In this document: one piece after another, positions 34,047 to 41,790 of the stretch
Numbering within the stretch: position 1 is the first letter of the stretch
Layout: every line of letters begins with the position of its first letter
NCBI RefSeq assembly: GCF_030285625.1
Contig: NZ_CP127294.1
Span: forward strand, 7,968,001 to 8,032,000
Direction of reading: 5' to 3'
DNA: 64,000 nucleotides
Source of the DNA: Amycolatopsis sp. 2-15
GTDB lineage: Bacteria > Actinomycetota > Actinomycetes > Mycobacteriales > Pseudonocardiaceae
The notes under the pieces: model-generated
What the model was told of the DNA's origin: nothing
Database searches by the model: none
What the model saw: only the letters and a program-made list of their open reading frames with translations
Translations under genes and position numbers: made by a program

Positions 34047-34496
34047 ATGAGCGATCACGCTGTGCGCCCGGCCGCACCCGCGCAGGAGTCCGCCGACGAG
34101 GAGTCCGGCTGGGCCCGCTGGATCTTCTTCGGTGCCACGATGATGCTCCTGCTCGGGAGCTTCACCCTGGTCGAAGGGCTCACGGCGCTGCTCGACCCGC
34201 AGTACTACGCCGTGACCCCGCACGGCACCCTGCTGTTCGACCTCACCGGCTGGGGCTGGGTGCACCTGGTGCTCGGCGTGGCCGCGGTGGTCACGGGGCT
34301 CGGGCTGTTCACACGGGCGAGCTGGGCGCGCTACCCCGGTATCGTGATCGCCGGGCTCAGCGCGTTGGCGCACCTGACTTTCCTGCCCGCCGCGCCGTTC
34401 TGGGCGCTGGTCGTGCTCACCCTCGACGTGCTCGTCATCTGGGCGCTGGTCGCACATGCCCCCGACGCACTCCGCCCCCGCAACAGCCGCCGCTGA
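34047..34496 (+). CDS. four-helix membrane protein (DUF7144-like)
   Basis: A 149-residue protein with a polar N-terminal tail of about 22 residues and four membrane helices; GWARWIFFGATMMLLLGSF and LTGWGWVHLVLG are typical of the small actinobacterial family. ATG 34047 has GAGAAGGG upstream. The following HD-domain gene starts inside its last 41 bases. Function unknown. Confidence 0.8.
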   Translation: MSDHAVRPAAPAQESADEESGWARWIFFGATMMLLLGSFTLVEGLTALLDPQYYAVTPHGTLLFDLTGWGWVHLVLGVAAVVTGLGLFTRASWARYPGIVIAGLSALAHLTFLPAAPFWALVVLTLDVLVIWALVAHAPDALRPRNSRR

Positions 34497-35169
34497 ACCG
34501 GCGACGCACCCTCGCGGCGCGCTGATCGCGTGGGCCTGGGGCCTCGCGCGGCGCCACCTTTCGCACGAGCTGCCGCGAAGATGGGAGCACGTGCGGGGAG
34601 TCGCGAAGTGCGGGCGGCAGATCGGGCCGAGCCTGCTGCCCGCCGACGAGGTGGAGCTGCTCGTGGCGGCCGCGCTGTTGCACGACATCGGCTACGCGTC
34701 CGGGCTCGTCGTGTGCGGCTACCACCCGCTCGACGGCGCCCGGTTCCTCGCCGCGGTGTCGGCACCGCCCCGGCTGGTGAACCTCGTGGCCCAGCACTCG
34801 GCCGCCGAACTCATCGCCGGAGAACGCGGGTTCGCGACCGACCTCGCCCGCTACCCCGACGAGCACTCCCCGTTGCGCGACGCCCTGTGGTTCTGCGACA
34901 TGCGCACGAACCCGGACGGCCGCCCGACGGACTTCGCCGAGCGCATCGCCGGCATCCGCGCCCGCCACGGTCCCGGGTCACCCCTCGTGCGCGCGCTCGA
35001 CGCCGGCGCACACACCGCCCGGCACGACGCGGTGCGGCGCACCGAACTGCGCCTCGGTGCCGCGGCGGTGCGGCGGCGGGTCTCACCCCGCAGGGGCGAG
35101 GCGGATGCGGCCGTGCGGGGCGACGGTGGCGACGGCGCAGCCCGCGAACCCGACAGGAGAGCACGATGA
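34456..35169 (+). CDS. HD-domain phosphohydrolase-like protein
   Basis: A 237-residue protein with an HD metal-site layout: H in RWEHVRGVA, HD in AALLHDIGYA (about residues 73-82), and further His in YHPLDGARFLA and AQHSAAEL. The HD fold hydrolyses phosphate esters of nucleotides; the substrate is not known. The C-terminal 40 residues are low-complexity. It overlaps the preceding gene by 41 bases and the following DUF1269 start by four (ATGA). Confidence 0.8.
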   Translation: MPPTHSAPATAAAEPATHPRGALIAWAWGLARRHLSHELPRRWEHVRGVAKCGRQIGPSLLPADEVELLVAAALLHDIGYASGLVVCGYHPLDGARFLAAVSAPPRLVNLVAQHSAAELIAGERGFATDLARYPDEHSPLRDALWFCDMRTNPDGRPTDFAERIAGIRARHGPGSPLVRALDAGAHTARHDAVRRTELRLGAAAVRRRVSPRRGEADAAVRGDGGDGAAREPDRRAR

Positions 35170-35657
35170 CGACGCTGACGGTGTGGAAGTTCGACAGCCC
35201 CGACGGAGCCGACAACGCGGTGGACACGCTCCGGAGCCTGGCCAAGCAGGAACTGATCTCGATCCACGACGCGGCCACCGTGTCGTGGAAACCCGACGCC
35301 AAGAAGCCGAAGACCCGCCAGCTGCGCAACCTCACCGCCGGCGGCGCGATGAGCGGGATGTTCTGGGGCATGCTGTTCGGCCTGATCTTCCTGATGCCGC
35401 TCATCGGCGCCGCCATCGGCGCGGCCACCGGGGCGCTCGCCGGCTCGCTGACCGACGTCGGCATCGACGACGACTTCATCAAGTCCGTGCGCGACAAGAT
35501 CACGCCCGGCACCTCGGCCCTGTTCCTGATGTCCAGCGACGCGGTGGTCGACAAGGTGAAGGCCGCGATCGAGGCCGGCGGCCACAAGCCGGAGCTGCTG
35601 CAGTCCAACCTGTCCGCGGAGCAGGAAGCCGCGCTGCGGGAAATGATCTCGAGCTGA
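35166..35657 (+). CDS. DUF1269-family membrane protein
   Basis: A 163-residue protein with TLTVWKFDSPDGADNAV at the start, a glycine-rich hydrophobic hairpin (MSGMFWGMLFGLIFLMPLIG, residues about 62-81, then AAIGAATGALAG) and a C-terminal KITPGTSALFLMSSDAVVDK segment. The layout matches DUF1269, a stress-associated family of unknown function. It is coupled to the HD gene by an ATGA overlap. Confidence 0.85.
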   Translation: MTTLTVWKFDSPDGADNAVDTLRSLAKQELISIHDAATVSWKPDAKKPKTRQLRNLTAGGAMSGMFWGMLFGLIFLMPLIGAAIGAATGALAGSLTDVGIDDDFIKSVRDKITPGTSALFLMSSDAVVDKVKAAIEAGGHKPELLQSNLSAEQEAALREMISS

Positions 35658-35673
35658 GCGGGCCGGGCCGGTC

Positions 35674-36975
35674 ATGTCGGACAGCACGGACCACCTCATC
35701 GAGCCGACCGCGGACGAGCGGGCCGAGCTGGAACAACTGCGGCTCGAGGTCGCCCGGCTGCGGGCCACCCGCGAACGCCGCCGGGTCGGCTGGCGGCCGA
35801 TCGTGTCCACGATCCTCATCGTGCTCGGCTGCATCCTGGCCCCGCTCGCGCTCGCGTCGGTGTGGGTGCACAACCAGATCTCCGACACCGACCGGTTCAC
35901 CGCCACGATGAGCCCGCTGATCCGCGACCCGGCGGTGCAGGCCGCCGTGACCGACCGGGTCACCGAGACGATCTTCACGAACGTCAACGTGAAGGCCATC
36001 GCGACCGACGCCGTCGGCGCGCTCGCCGCCCAGGGCGTCCCGCCGGCCGTCACCGACCGGCTGGAGGCCCTGACCGGCCCGCTGGCGTCGGGCGTGCAGA
36101 GCTTCGTGCACGGCCGCGTCGCGAACCTCGTGGCGAGTGACCAGATCGCGCAGACGTGGGACCGCGTGATCCGCGTGGCCCACACGCAGGCGGTGGCCGT
36201 GCTCGACGGATCGGCCTCGGCCATCGCGATCCAGGGCGACAAGGTCGTGCTCGACCTGGCGCCGTTCATCGACGTCGCGAAGCAGCAGCTCGCCTCCGAC
36301 GGGCTCACCATCGTGAACCGCATCCCCGAGGTCCACCCGACGATCGCGGTCGCCGACGCGGCCGGCCTGGTGCAGGCCCGGTCCTGGTACACCGCCTCGG
36401 ACCGGCTCGCGACGTGGCTGCCGTGGATCGCGATCGTGCTGCTCGCCGCGGGCGTCTACATCGCGCAGCACAAACGGCGGGCGCTCATCGGCGCCGCGCT
36501 CGGGTTCGCCTTCAGCATGCTGGTGCTCGCCATCGGGCTCGCGATAGGGCGCACCATCGTCGTCGACGCGGTCCCGAGCCGCTCGGCGGCGCCGGTCTCG
36601 GCGGCGTTCGACATCGTGCTGCGGTTCTTGCGCGACGGTCTGAGAACCCTGTTCGCGGTCGGGATCGTGGTGGCGATCGGCGCGTTCCTCGCCGGTCCTT
36701 CGTCGACCGCGGTGCACATCCGCCAGGGTGTGGTCAAGGGACTGACGTGGCTGCGCTCGCGCAGCGGCCTGCGCGCCACCGGCCTCGGCAAGTGGGTGCA
36801 CTCCTACCGCGTGGCCCTGCGCGCCGGTGCCGTCGCGATCGCCGTGCTCGTGTTCCTGTTCCTCGACCGGCCGAGCGGGCTCGCGGTGCTGCTGATCGCC
36901 CTCGTGCTGCTGGTGGTCCTCGCCGTGATCCAGTTCCTCGACGCCCCCGGCGACCGGCCGGCGGCGACCGGCTGA
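35674..36975 (+). CDS. multi-helix membrane protein with extracytoplasmic domain
   Basis: A 433-residue protein: an N-terminal acidic coiled coil (about residues 12-37), a membrane helix at about 45-65, a 180-residue extracytoplasmic region, then about five helices in the C-terminal half (from about residue 248). I recognise it only as a common actinobacterial membrane protein found beside RDD-family genes. It lies 16 bp after the DUF1269 gene and 11 bp before the next gene, so it is part of the same operon. Confidence 0.75.
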   Translation: MSDSTDHLIEPTADERAELEQLRLEVARLRATRERRRVGWRPIVSTILIVLGCILAPLALASVWVHNQISDTDRFTATMSPLIRDPAVQAAVTDRVTETIFTNVNVKAIATDAVGALAAQGVPPAVTDRLEALTGPLASGVQSFVHGRVANLVASDQIAQTWDRVIRVAHTQAVAVLDGSASAIAIQGDKVVLDLAPFIDVAKQQLASDGLTIVNRIPEVHPTIAVADAAGLVQARSWYTASDRLATWLPWIAIVLLAAGVYIAQHKRRALIGAALGFAFSMLVLAIGLAIGRTIVVDAVPSRSAAPVSAAFDIVLRFLRDGLRTLFAVGIVVAIGAFLAGPSSTAVHIRQGVVKGLTWLRSRSGLRATGLGKWVHSYRVALRAGAVAIAVLVFLFLDRPSGLAVLLIALVLLVVLAVIQFLDAPGDRPAATG

Positions 36976-36986
36976 AGGGGGACGCC

Positions 36987-37439
36987 GTGGACGACGAGCC
37001 CGACCGCGTCGGCGCGGTGCTGGGGCTGAGCGCGGTGGCGCTCAAGGCCGGCTGGTGGGCGTCGACGCCCCTGCGGCGGGCGGGCTGGGCCGTGCTGACG
37101 ACCGCCGTGCCCGAGGACGTGGCGCGCCGCGCGGTGCGGGACGTGGTGACCGCGACCGCCGCGATCGTGCTCGACGCGGTCGACCTGCCGAAGCTTCTCA
37201 GCGAGCACGTGGACCTCGACGCGGTGCTGGCCGAGGTCGACGTGGCGGGCGTGGTGTCCACACTGGACTTCGGTGACCTCGTGGCTGCGATGGACCTGCC
37301 CGAGGTCGTGCGACAGTCGAGCGGGACCGTTGCGGGGGAAGCGATCCGGGGCGTACGCGGGGCCGGGGTGAACGCCGACGACGCCGTGGCCCGGGTCGTC
37401 GGCCGGGTGCTGCGGCGCCGTGGTGACCGGCCCGCCTGA
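36987..37439 (+). CDS. hydrophilic protein resembling the N-terminal repeat region of RDD proteins
   Basis: A 150-residue protein starting at GTG 36987. Its middle has short repeats of the type EHVDLDAVLAEVDVAGVV followed by LDFGDLVAAMDLPEVV and ends with GVNADDAVARVVGRVLRRR. In many actinobacteria such repeats form the N-terminus of an RDD membrane protein; here they are in a separate gene that overlaps the RDD gene by 20 bases. No enzyme motif is visible. Confidence 0.7.
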   Translation: MDDEPDRVGAVLGLSAVALKAGWWASTPLRRAGWAVLTTAVPEDVARRAVRDVVTATAAIVLDAVDLPKLLSEHVDLDAVLAEVDVAGVVSTLDFGDLVAAMDLPEVVRQSSGTVAGEAIRGVRGAGVNADDAVARVVGRVLRRRGDRPA

Positions 37440-37890
37440 GGGGCCGGCGGGCATCGTCACGCGCCTGGTCGCCGCGCTGATCGACGCGGCCGTGACCGGG
37501 CTGATCACGGTCGGCGGCTACTTCGCGGTGGTGGCGGCACTGTTCGCGGCCTCGCCGCTCTCGTTCCGGTGGCCCGCGGCACCGCCGGCACTGGCCGGGG
37601 GCCTCGCCGCGGCCGTCGCGATCGGGTACCTCACCGTCGGCTGGGCCACGATCGGCCGCAGCTACGGCGCCGCGCTGCTCGGCCTCCGCGTCCTGGGCCG
37701 CGGCCGGCGCCTGGGCTGGGCGCGCGCCGCGGTGCGGGCGGTGTTCTGCGTGGTCCTCCCGATCGGGCTGCTGTGGGTGATCGTCAGCCCCCACCGCCGG
37801 TCCTTGCAGGACGTCGTCCTCCGGACGACGGTCGTCTACGACTGGCAGACCGACGGCGGAGCGTTCGTGTCCACAAAGGACGCCGTATAG
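37420..37890 (+). CDS. RDD-family membrane protein
   Basis: A 156-residue protein with the family pattern VTRLVAALIDAAVTGLI, TIGRSYGAALLGLRVL and RSLQDVVLRTTVVYDW and three membrane helices. GTG 37420 (or 37423) overlaps the preceding gene; the two together equal one usual long RDD protein. Its stop codon lies inside an inverted repeat at 37884-37901. RDD proteins have been linked to ion transport and osmotic stress; the role here is not known. Confidence 0.85.
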   Translation: MVTGPPEGPAGIVTRLVAALIDAAVTGLITVGGYFAVVAALFAASPLSFRWPAAPPALAGGLAAAVAIGYLTVGWATIGRSYGAALLGLRVLGRGRRLGWARAAVRAVFCVVLPIGLLWVIVSPHRRSLQDVVLRTTVVYDWQTDGGAFVSTKDAV

Positions 37891-37901
37891 GTCGTTATAC
37901 G
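37884..37901. repeat. inverted repeat CGTATA / TATACG
   Basis: Perfect 6-6-6 inverted repeat at the RDD stop codon and 90 bp before the YbaB-like gene. It is AT-rich for this genome, so an operator is more likely than a terminator. Confidence 0.35.
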
Positions 37902-37990
37902 ATCAGGTGGCCGGAAGCTGCCACTCGCCGGTCACGGCGCGTCGCGCGCCCCGGACTTCGCTCGCGTGAGTACGACGAGCGGAGGCAGCG

Positions 37991-38296
37991 ATGGGCAACC
38001 GGGTGGTGCTGACCTACGAGCCGGTCGCGTTCGACCGGCTCGCGGAGGAAATCCGCGGGATCCAGCGTGAGCTCGCGGCGGTCGTCGAGGAGGCGGAGTC
38101 CGACGACGGCCTGGTTTTCGTGAAGGTGGACGCGCGCGGCGACGTGGTGGAGCTCGACCTCGACCCGCGGATCTACCGCACCCACGACTCGGCGGCACTG
38201 GCGCGCACGATTGCCGAGACCTGCCGCGCGGCGCGGGCCAAGGCCGACGCGCGTCCGTTCGAGCTGACCAGGAGCCAGCTCTCGCTCCCCCACTGA
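37991..38296 (+). CDS. YbaB/EbfC-family nucleoid-associated-like protein
   Basis: A 101-residue protein with an N-terminal helix (FDRLAEEIRGIQRELAAVV) and the strand-rich centre LVFVKVDARGDVVELDLDP typical of actinobacterial YbaB-like proteins encoded in type VII secretion-associated loci. ATG 37991 has GCGGAGG upstream. Two frame-damaged small genes follow, so it is probably the first gene of a WXG-like export locus. Confidence 0.75.
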   Translation: MGNRVVLTYEPVAFDRLAEEIRGIQRELAAVVEEAESDDGLVFVKVDARGDVVELDLDPRIYRTHDSAALARTIAETCRAARAKADARPFELTRSQLSLPH

Positions 38297-38324
38297 CCCG
38301 GGAATCGAAGGGAGACCACGAAAA

Positions 38325-38533
38325 ATGGCAACCGACTCCGACGGCGCGCACCTCGACGGCGATGGGCGCGAGTTTCCTCGCCGGCTTCGCCCCCGGCGCG
38401 CAGCGGCTGAGCGAGCAGGCCGCCCGGATCGCGCGGGGGGGGGGTGAAGGCCCTCGCCGACGCCGGGCACGCTGCGGTGGCGGACTACGAAGCCGCGGAC
38501 ACCGCCGGGCGCGACGCGTTCGGGCAGGAGTGA
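38325..38533 (+). pseudogene. small type VII-associated protein, frameshifted twice
   Basis: ATG 38325 follows GAAGGGAG and reads MATDSDGAHLDG, then leaves frame. ATG GGC GCG at 38362 continues a plausible protein (MGASFLAGFAPGAQRLSEQA, then ARIARGGG) which goes out of frame at a run of ten G (38435-38444), after which VKALADAGHAAVADYEAADT and then AGRDAFGQE lead to the stop at 38533. Joining the three pieces gives about 67 residues. Each step is a single extra base. The gene is either broken, phase-variable at the G run, or mis-sequenced. Confidence 0.55.
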
Positions 38534-38536
38534 GCC

Positions 38537-39334
38537 GTGGCCATCCCCGAACCGAACAACGAGCTGTATGCCGCTGTCAGGCAGGTCGCGAACGTGTGGC
38601 CTCCCGATGACGAGGACGCCGTCACCGAGCTCGCGCAAGACTGGCGCAAGGCAGGCAAACTGGCCGGCCAGGCCGGGACCGAGCTGGCCGAGCAGCGCCA
38701 GGCGGCCGAGCGCGCCTGGCGTGACCAGGCGGGCAAGGCGATGGGCCAGAGCGTGGCCGGGCACGCGATCACGCTGCAGCAGCAGCACGCCGAACAGGTG
38801 GCCCAGCTCGGCGACCGCTACGCGCAGGCGCTCAAGGATGTCAAAACGGCCATCGTGACCACGATCGCGATCAAGCTGCCGGAATACCTGTACTGGGACA
38901 ACCCGAAGTCGGCGCCGCCGGGAAGGCCAGGCAGCAGGCGCTGGTGGTCAAACTCGCCCGGGCCCTGCAGGCGCTCGTCGCGGCCAAGACGAAAGACCTG
39001 CAGGCGCCACCCCCGGCACCCGACACCGACACGCTCGCGGGCAAGGCGGCCGACCTCTTTTCCATGGCGGGCCTGGGCCGGCATCGGCAGCGACGCCACC
39101 AGCTTGCTGCCCGGGGGACGAGCAGTGGGCGAAGTGGCCGATGAGACGTTCGAAGTGACGAAGTCCGCCGTCGCCAACAGCGCCGTCGACACCGTGCTGC
39201 AAGTCCCCACGGCCATCGACCTGTCCAGCAACGACGACAGAGTCGACACGCTCAAGGACGCCGCGGGCGACGTGGGGCTCGCCAAGGGCCTCTACCAGGA
39301 GGGCCCCGGGATCTTCCGCATGCTGCACCGCTGA
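38537..39334 (+). CDS. WXG100/ESX-type helical protein with a compensated double frameshift
   Basis: A 265-codon frame. The N-terminal 118 residues are helical and Ala/Gln-rich (WRKAGKLAGQAGTELAEQRQ, HAEQVAQLGDRYAQALKDVK), as in type VII exported proteins. The C-terminal 80 residues (GSDATSLLPGGRAVGEVADE onward) are also regular. The middle, about 38905-39080, is Arg/Pro-rich in this frame but reads AAGKARQQALVVKLARALQA then KTKDLQAPPPAPDTDTLAG in another, which fits better. Two opposite single-base shifts restore a continuous protein. It starts 3 bases after the preceding broken gene. The export role is inferred from the helical pattern and the YbaB neighbour. Confidence 0.55.
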   Translation: MAIPEPNNELYAAVRQVANVWPPDDEDAVTELAQDWRKAGKLAGQAGTELAEQRQAAERAWRDQAGKAMGQSVAGHAITLQQQHAEQVAQLGDRYAQALKDVKTAIVTTIAIKLPEYLYWDNPKSAPPGRPGSRRWWSNSPGPCRRSSRPRRKTCRRHPRHPTPTRSRARRPTSFPWRAWAGIGSDATSLLPGGRAVGEVADETFEVTKSAVANSAVDTVLQVPTAIDLSSNDDRVDTLKDAAGDVGLAKGLYQEGPGIFRMLHR

Positions 39335-39449
39335 GGGGGCGGCGGCTGCGCACCGAATGTGACACACGACACTCCCGGGCACCGACGGTTTTCGCCGCGG
39401 CGGCGAGTCTTGATGCGGACCGATTTCCCTCACCACCCGGGAGTGTCCG

Positions 39450-40184
39450 ATGTCTTTCCAGACTGCCGTCGTCACCGGAGCCGGCCGTGGGTTCGGGCGC
39501 GCGATCGCCGTCGCGCTCGTCGCCGCCGGCACGCACGTCGTCGGGATCGCGCGCACCGAAGAAGATCTGCGCGCCGTCCGCGACGACGCCGGCGAACTCT
39601 TCACGCCCCTGGCCGCCGACGCGACCGACGAAACGCTGGCCGCGGCCGTGCTCCGCGACTACCGGCCCGACCTGCTCGTGCTCAACGCCGGCGCCACGCC
39701 GCACATGGCGCCGGTGCAGGAGCAGACCTGGGAAACCTTCAGCCGCAACTGGCACACCGACACGCGGCACGTCTTCGAGTGGACGCGCGCGGCGTTGCGC
39801 GAGCCGCTCGCGCCCGGCGGCGTGGTCGTGTCGATGTCGAGCGGTGCGGCGCTGGCCGGGTCTCCGCTCAGCGGTGGTTACGCGAGCGCCAAGGCCGCGG
39901 TCCGCTACCTGCGCGGCTACGCGGCCGGCGAAGCCGAGCGCGCCGGGCTCGGCCTGCGTTTCCTGACGCTGCTCCCCCAGCTCACGCCGACGGCCGGCGT
40001 GGGTTCCGCCGGCGTCACCGCCTACGCGGCGCGCCAGGGCGTGGCCCGCGACGCGTTCATCGAGGGCCTGCAGCCGGTGCTCACCCCGGAGCAGGTGGCC
40101 AAGGCCGTGCTGGACCTGGCGGCCGACGAGACCGCCGCGCCGGAGCACGTGGTCGGCGGCGCCGGCGTGCGCCCACTGCCGTGA
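39450..40184 (+). CDS. short-chain dehydrogenase/reductase
   Basis: A 244-residue SDR with the NAD(P) loop VTGAGRGFGRAIA, the NAG strand (VLNAGATPHMAP), catalytic Ser in VSMSSGAALAG and YASAK (Tyr and Lys). The C-terminal region is short. ATG 39450 is well placed. It lies 41 bp upstream of an ECF sigma factor gene; SDR genes are often members of such sigma-factor modules, but its substrate is unknown. Confidence 0.9.
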   Translation: MSFQTAVVTGAGRGFGRAIAVALVAAGTHVVGIARTEEDLRAVRDDAGELFTPLAADATDETLAAAVLRDYRPDLLVLNAGATPHMAPVQEQTWETFSRNWHTDTRHVFEWTRAALREPLAPGGVVVSMSSGAALAGSPLSGGYASAKAAVRYLRGYAAGEAERAGLGLRFLTLLPQLTPTAGVGSAGVTAYAARQGVARDAFIEGLQPVLTPEQVAKAVLDLAADETAAPEHVVGGAGVRPLP

Positions 40185-40225
40185 GCAGCCTCTACAGTGG
40201 ACTCCTGCGCACCACGGGAGAACCC

Positions 40226-41173
40226 ATGCCGTCGAACGCCGAGTTCAGCGCGCTGACCGAGCCGTTCCGGCCGGAGCTGCTCGCGCACTGCTACCGGCTG
40301 CTGGGCTCGATCCACGACGCCGAGGACCTCGTGCAGGAGACGTACCTGCGGGCGTGGCGCGGCTTCGGCGGGTTCGAGGGCCGGTCGTCGATGCGGCGCT
40401 GGCTGTACAAGATCGCCACCACCGCCTGTCTGACGGCGCTGGCGACCCGGGCCCGGCGGCCCCTTCCATCGGGCCTGGGCGCGCCGGCCGACGACCACCG
40501 GGTGCCCGTGGCCTCGCGGGAGCCCGCGGTCGCGTGGCTCCAGCCGGCTCCCGAGTTCGGCGCCGGCGACCCGGCGGTGGCCGCTGCCGCGCGGGCGGGG
40601 GTGCGGCTCGCGTTCATCGCCGCGCTGCAGCTGCTGCCCGCGCGGCAGCGGGCCGTGCTGACGTTGCGCGACGTGCTGGCCTTCCCCACGGCCGAGGTCG
40701 CGGAGCTGCTCGACACGACCACGGCGGCCGTCGACAGCGCCCTGCGCCGCGCGCGGACCCACCTCGCCGAGGCCGGACCGATCGAGGACGAGATGACCGA
40801 ACCGACCGGCGAGACCGACCGGGCGCTGCTCGAGAACTACGTGGACGCGTTCACGCGCGCCGACGCCGAAGCGCTGGTCCGCCTGCTGCGCGCCGATGTC
40901 GAGCTCGAGATGCCGCCGATCCCGACGTGGTTCACCGGCCGGGACGCGGTCACGGGTTTCCTCGCGGCGCGCGTGCTGCGCCCAGGCCGCTGGCGGATGA
41001 CGCCCACGCGTGCCAACGGCCAGCCCGCCCTCGTCGTGCACCACCGCACCGGCGACGGGCGCGACGAGCCGTACGGCGTGCAGGTCCTGACCGTGCGCGG
41101 CGGGCGCATCGCGCGGATCACCTCGTTCAACGACCCGGCGCTGGTGCCGGTGTTCGCTCCCTCGTCCCGGTGA
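40226..41173 (+). CDS. ECF RNA polymerase sigma factor with C-terminal SnoaL-like domain
   Basis: A 315-residue sigma factor. Region 2 is AHCYRLLGSIHDAEDLVQET then YLRAWRGF; region 4 is LPARQRAVLTLRDVLAFPTAE followed by AELLDTTTAAVDSALRRAR; the last 120 residues (ALLENYVDAFTRADAEALVR, MPPIPTWFTGRDAVTGFL) form a SnoaL/NTF2-like domain. Such C-terminal domains regulate sigma activity in place of an anti-sigma factor. ATG 40226 follows GGGAG. It converges on a YCII-domain gene across a perfect 16-bp hairpin. Confidence 0.9.
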   Translation: MPSNAEFSALTEPFRPELLAHCYRLLGSIHDAEDLVQETYLRAWRGFGGFEGRSSMRRWLYKIATTACLTALATRARRPLPSGLGAPADDHRVPVASREPAVAWLQPAPEFGAGDPAVAAAARAGVRLAFIAALQLLPARQRAVLTLRDVLAFPTAEVAELLDTTTAAVDSALRRARTHLAEAGPIEDEMTEPTGETDRALLENYVDAFTRADAEALVRLLRADVELEMPPIPTWFTGRDAVTGFLAARVLRPGRWRMTPTRANGQPALVVHHRTGDGRDEPYGVQVLTVRGGRIARITSFNDPALVPVFAPSSR

Positions 41174-41210
41174 CCCGGCCGGTCCGCCCACGGCGGGCGG
41201 ACCGGCCGGG
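41174..41210. terminator. bidirectional terminator between sigma factor and YCII genes
   Basis: A perfect 16-bp stem (41174-41189 with 41195-41210, arm CCCGGCCGGTCCGCCC) and a 5-base loop begins at the sigma-factor stop codon and ends 3 bases before the convergent gene's stop. Confidence 0.85.
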
Positions 41211-41213
41211 GTG

Positions 41214-41579
41214 TCACGCGGTGGGCAGCTCGTCGAACTCGACGATCTGGCGCACCTCGACCTCGATCTCGTCGTCGAAGAGCGCCGCGTAGGTCTTCGC
41301 GTACTCCACGGCCTCCTCGCGGTTCGCGAAGTTCAGCAGTGCGAAGCCCCCGATGACCTCCTTGGCCTCGGTGAACGGGCCGTCGGTGGCCTTGATGGCG
41401 CCGCCGCGCGTCTTGCGCACGAGCGCGCCCTTCTCCGACGGGTGGACGCCTTCGGCCGTGATCAGGATGCCCTTCTCCGCCGAGTCCTGGATGAACTCGC
41501 CCATCTTCGCGATGAACTCCTGGCTGGGGTTCCACGACGAGTGCGTCTCCGACAGCCGGTGCATCATGAGAAACCGCAT
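41214..41579 (-). CDS. YCII/DGPF-domain protein
   Basis: A 121-residue protein with the family core MRFLMMH, GALVRKTRGGAIKATDGPFT, EAKEVIGGFALLNF. TDGPF is the DGPF signature. These ferredoxin-fold proteins often sit beside ECF sigma factors, as here. ATG 41579 has AAGGAG upstream. Enzymatic role is not established. Confidence 0.9.
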   Translation of the reverse strand: MRFLMMHRLSETHSSWNPSQEFIAKMGEFIQDSAEKGILITAEGVHPSEKGALVRKTRGGAIKATDGPFTEAKEVIGGFALLNFANREEAVEYAKTYAALFDDEIEVEVRQIVEFDELPTA

Positions 41580-41691
41580 GTCCGCTCCTTTGTCCCTGGG
41601 CCGGGATCCGGATTCTCCCCGGAAGCGCTGACCGGCCCACACCGACGCGTCGAACGGCCCCGCGCACGATTCGACAAACCGATCGGGAAGA

Positions 41692-41750
41692 TTTTCGACG
41701 ACATGATTTCGACGACCTGGTTTTCGACGACCTGGTTTTCGACGACCAGG
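41692..41750. repeat. four tandem copies of a 15-bp unit
   Basis: TTTTCGACGACCTGG is repeated head to tail at 41692 (degenerate), 41707 (one T short), 41721 and 41736 (last copy CCAGG). It lies in the gap between the YCII gene and the terminator of the large secreted protein. Confidence 0.85.
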
Positions 41751-41751
41751 C

Positions 41752-41783
41752 GGCCGGGGACCAGCCGAGCGCGGTCCCCGGCC
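41752..41783 (-). terminator. hairpin terminator after the large secreted protein gene
   Basis: GGCCGGGGACC (41752-41762) and GGTCCCCGGCC (41773-41783) form an 11-bp perfect stem with a 10-base loop, 7 bases past the stop of the minus-strand gene at 41791. Confidence 0.75.
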
Positions 41784-41790
41784 CCGAGCG

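Noticed and set aside
41692..41750. A CRISPR array.
   Set aside because: Units are 15 bp and contiguous, without spacers, and no cas genes are near.
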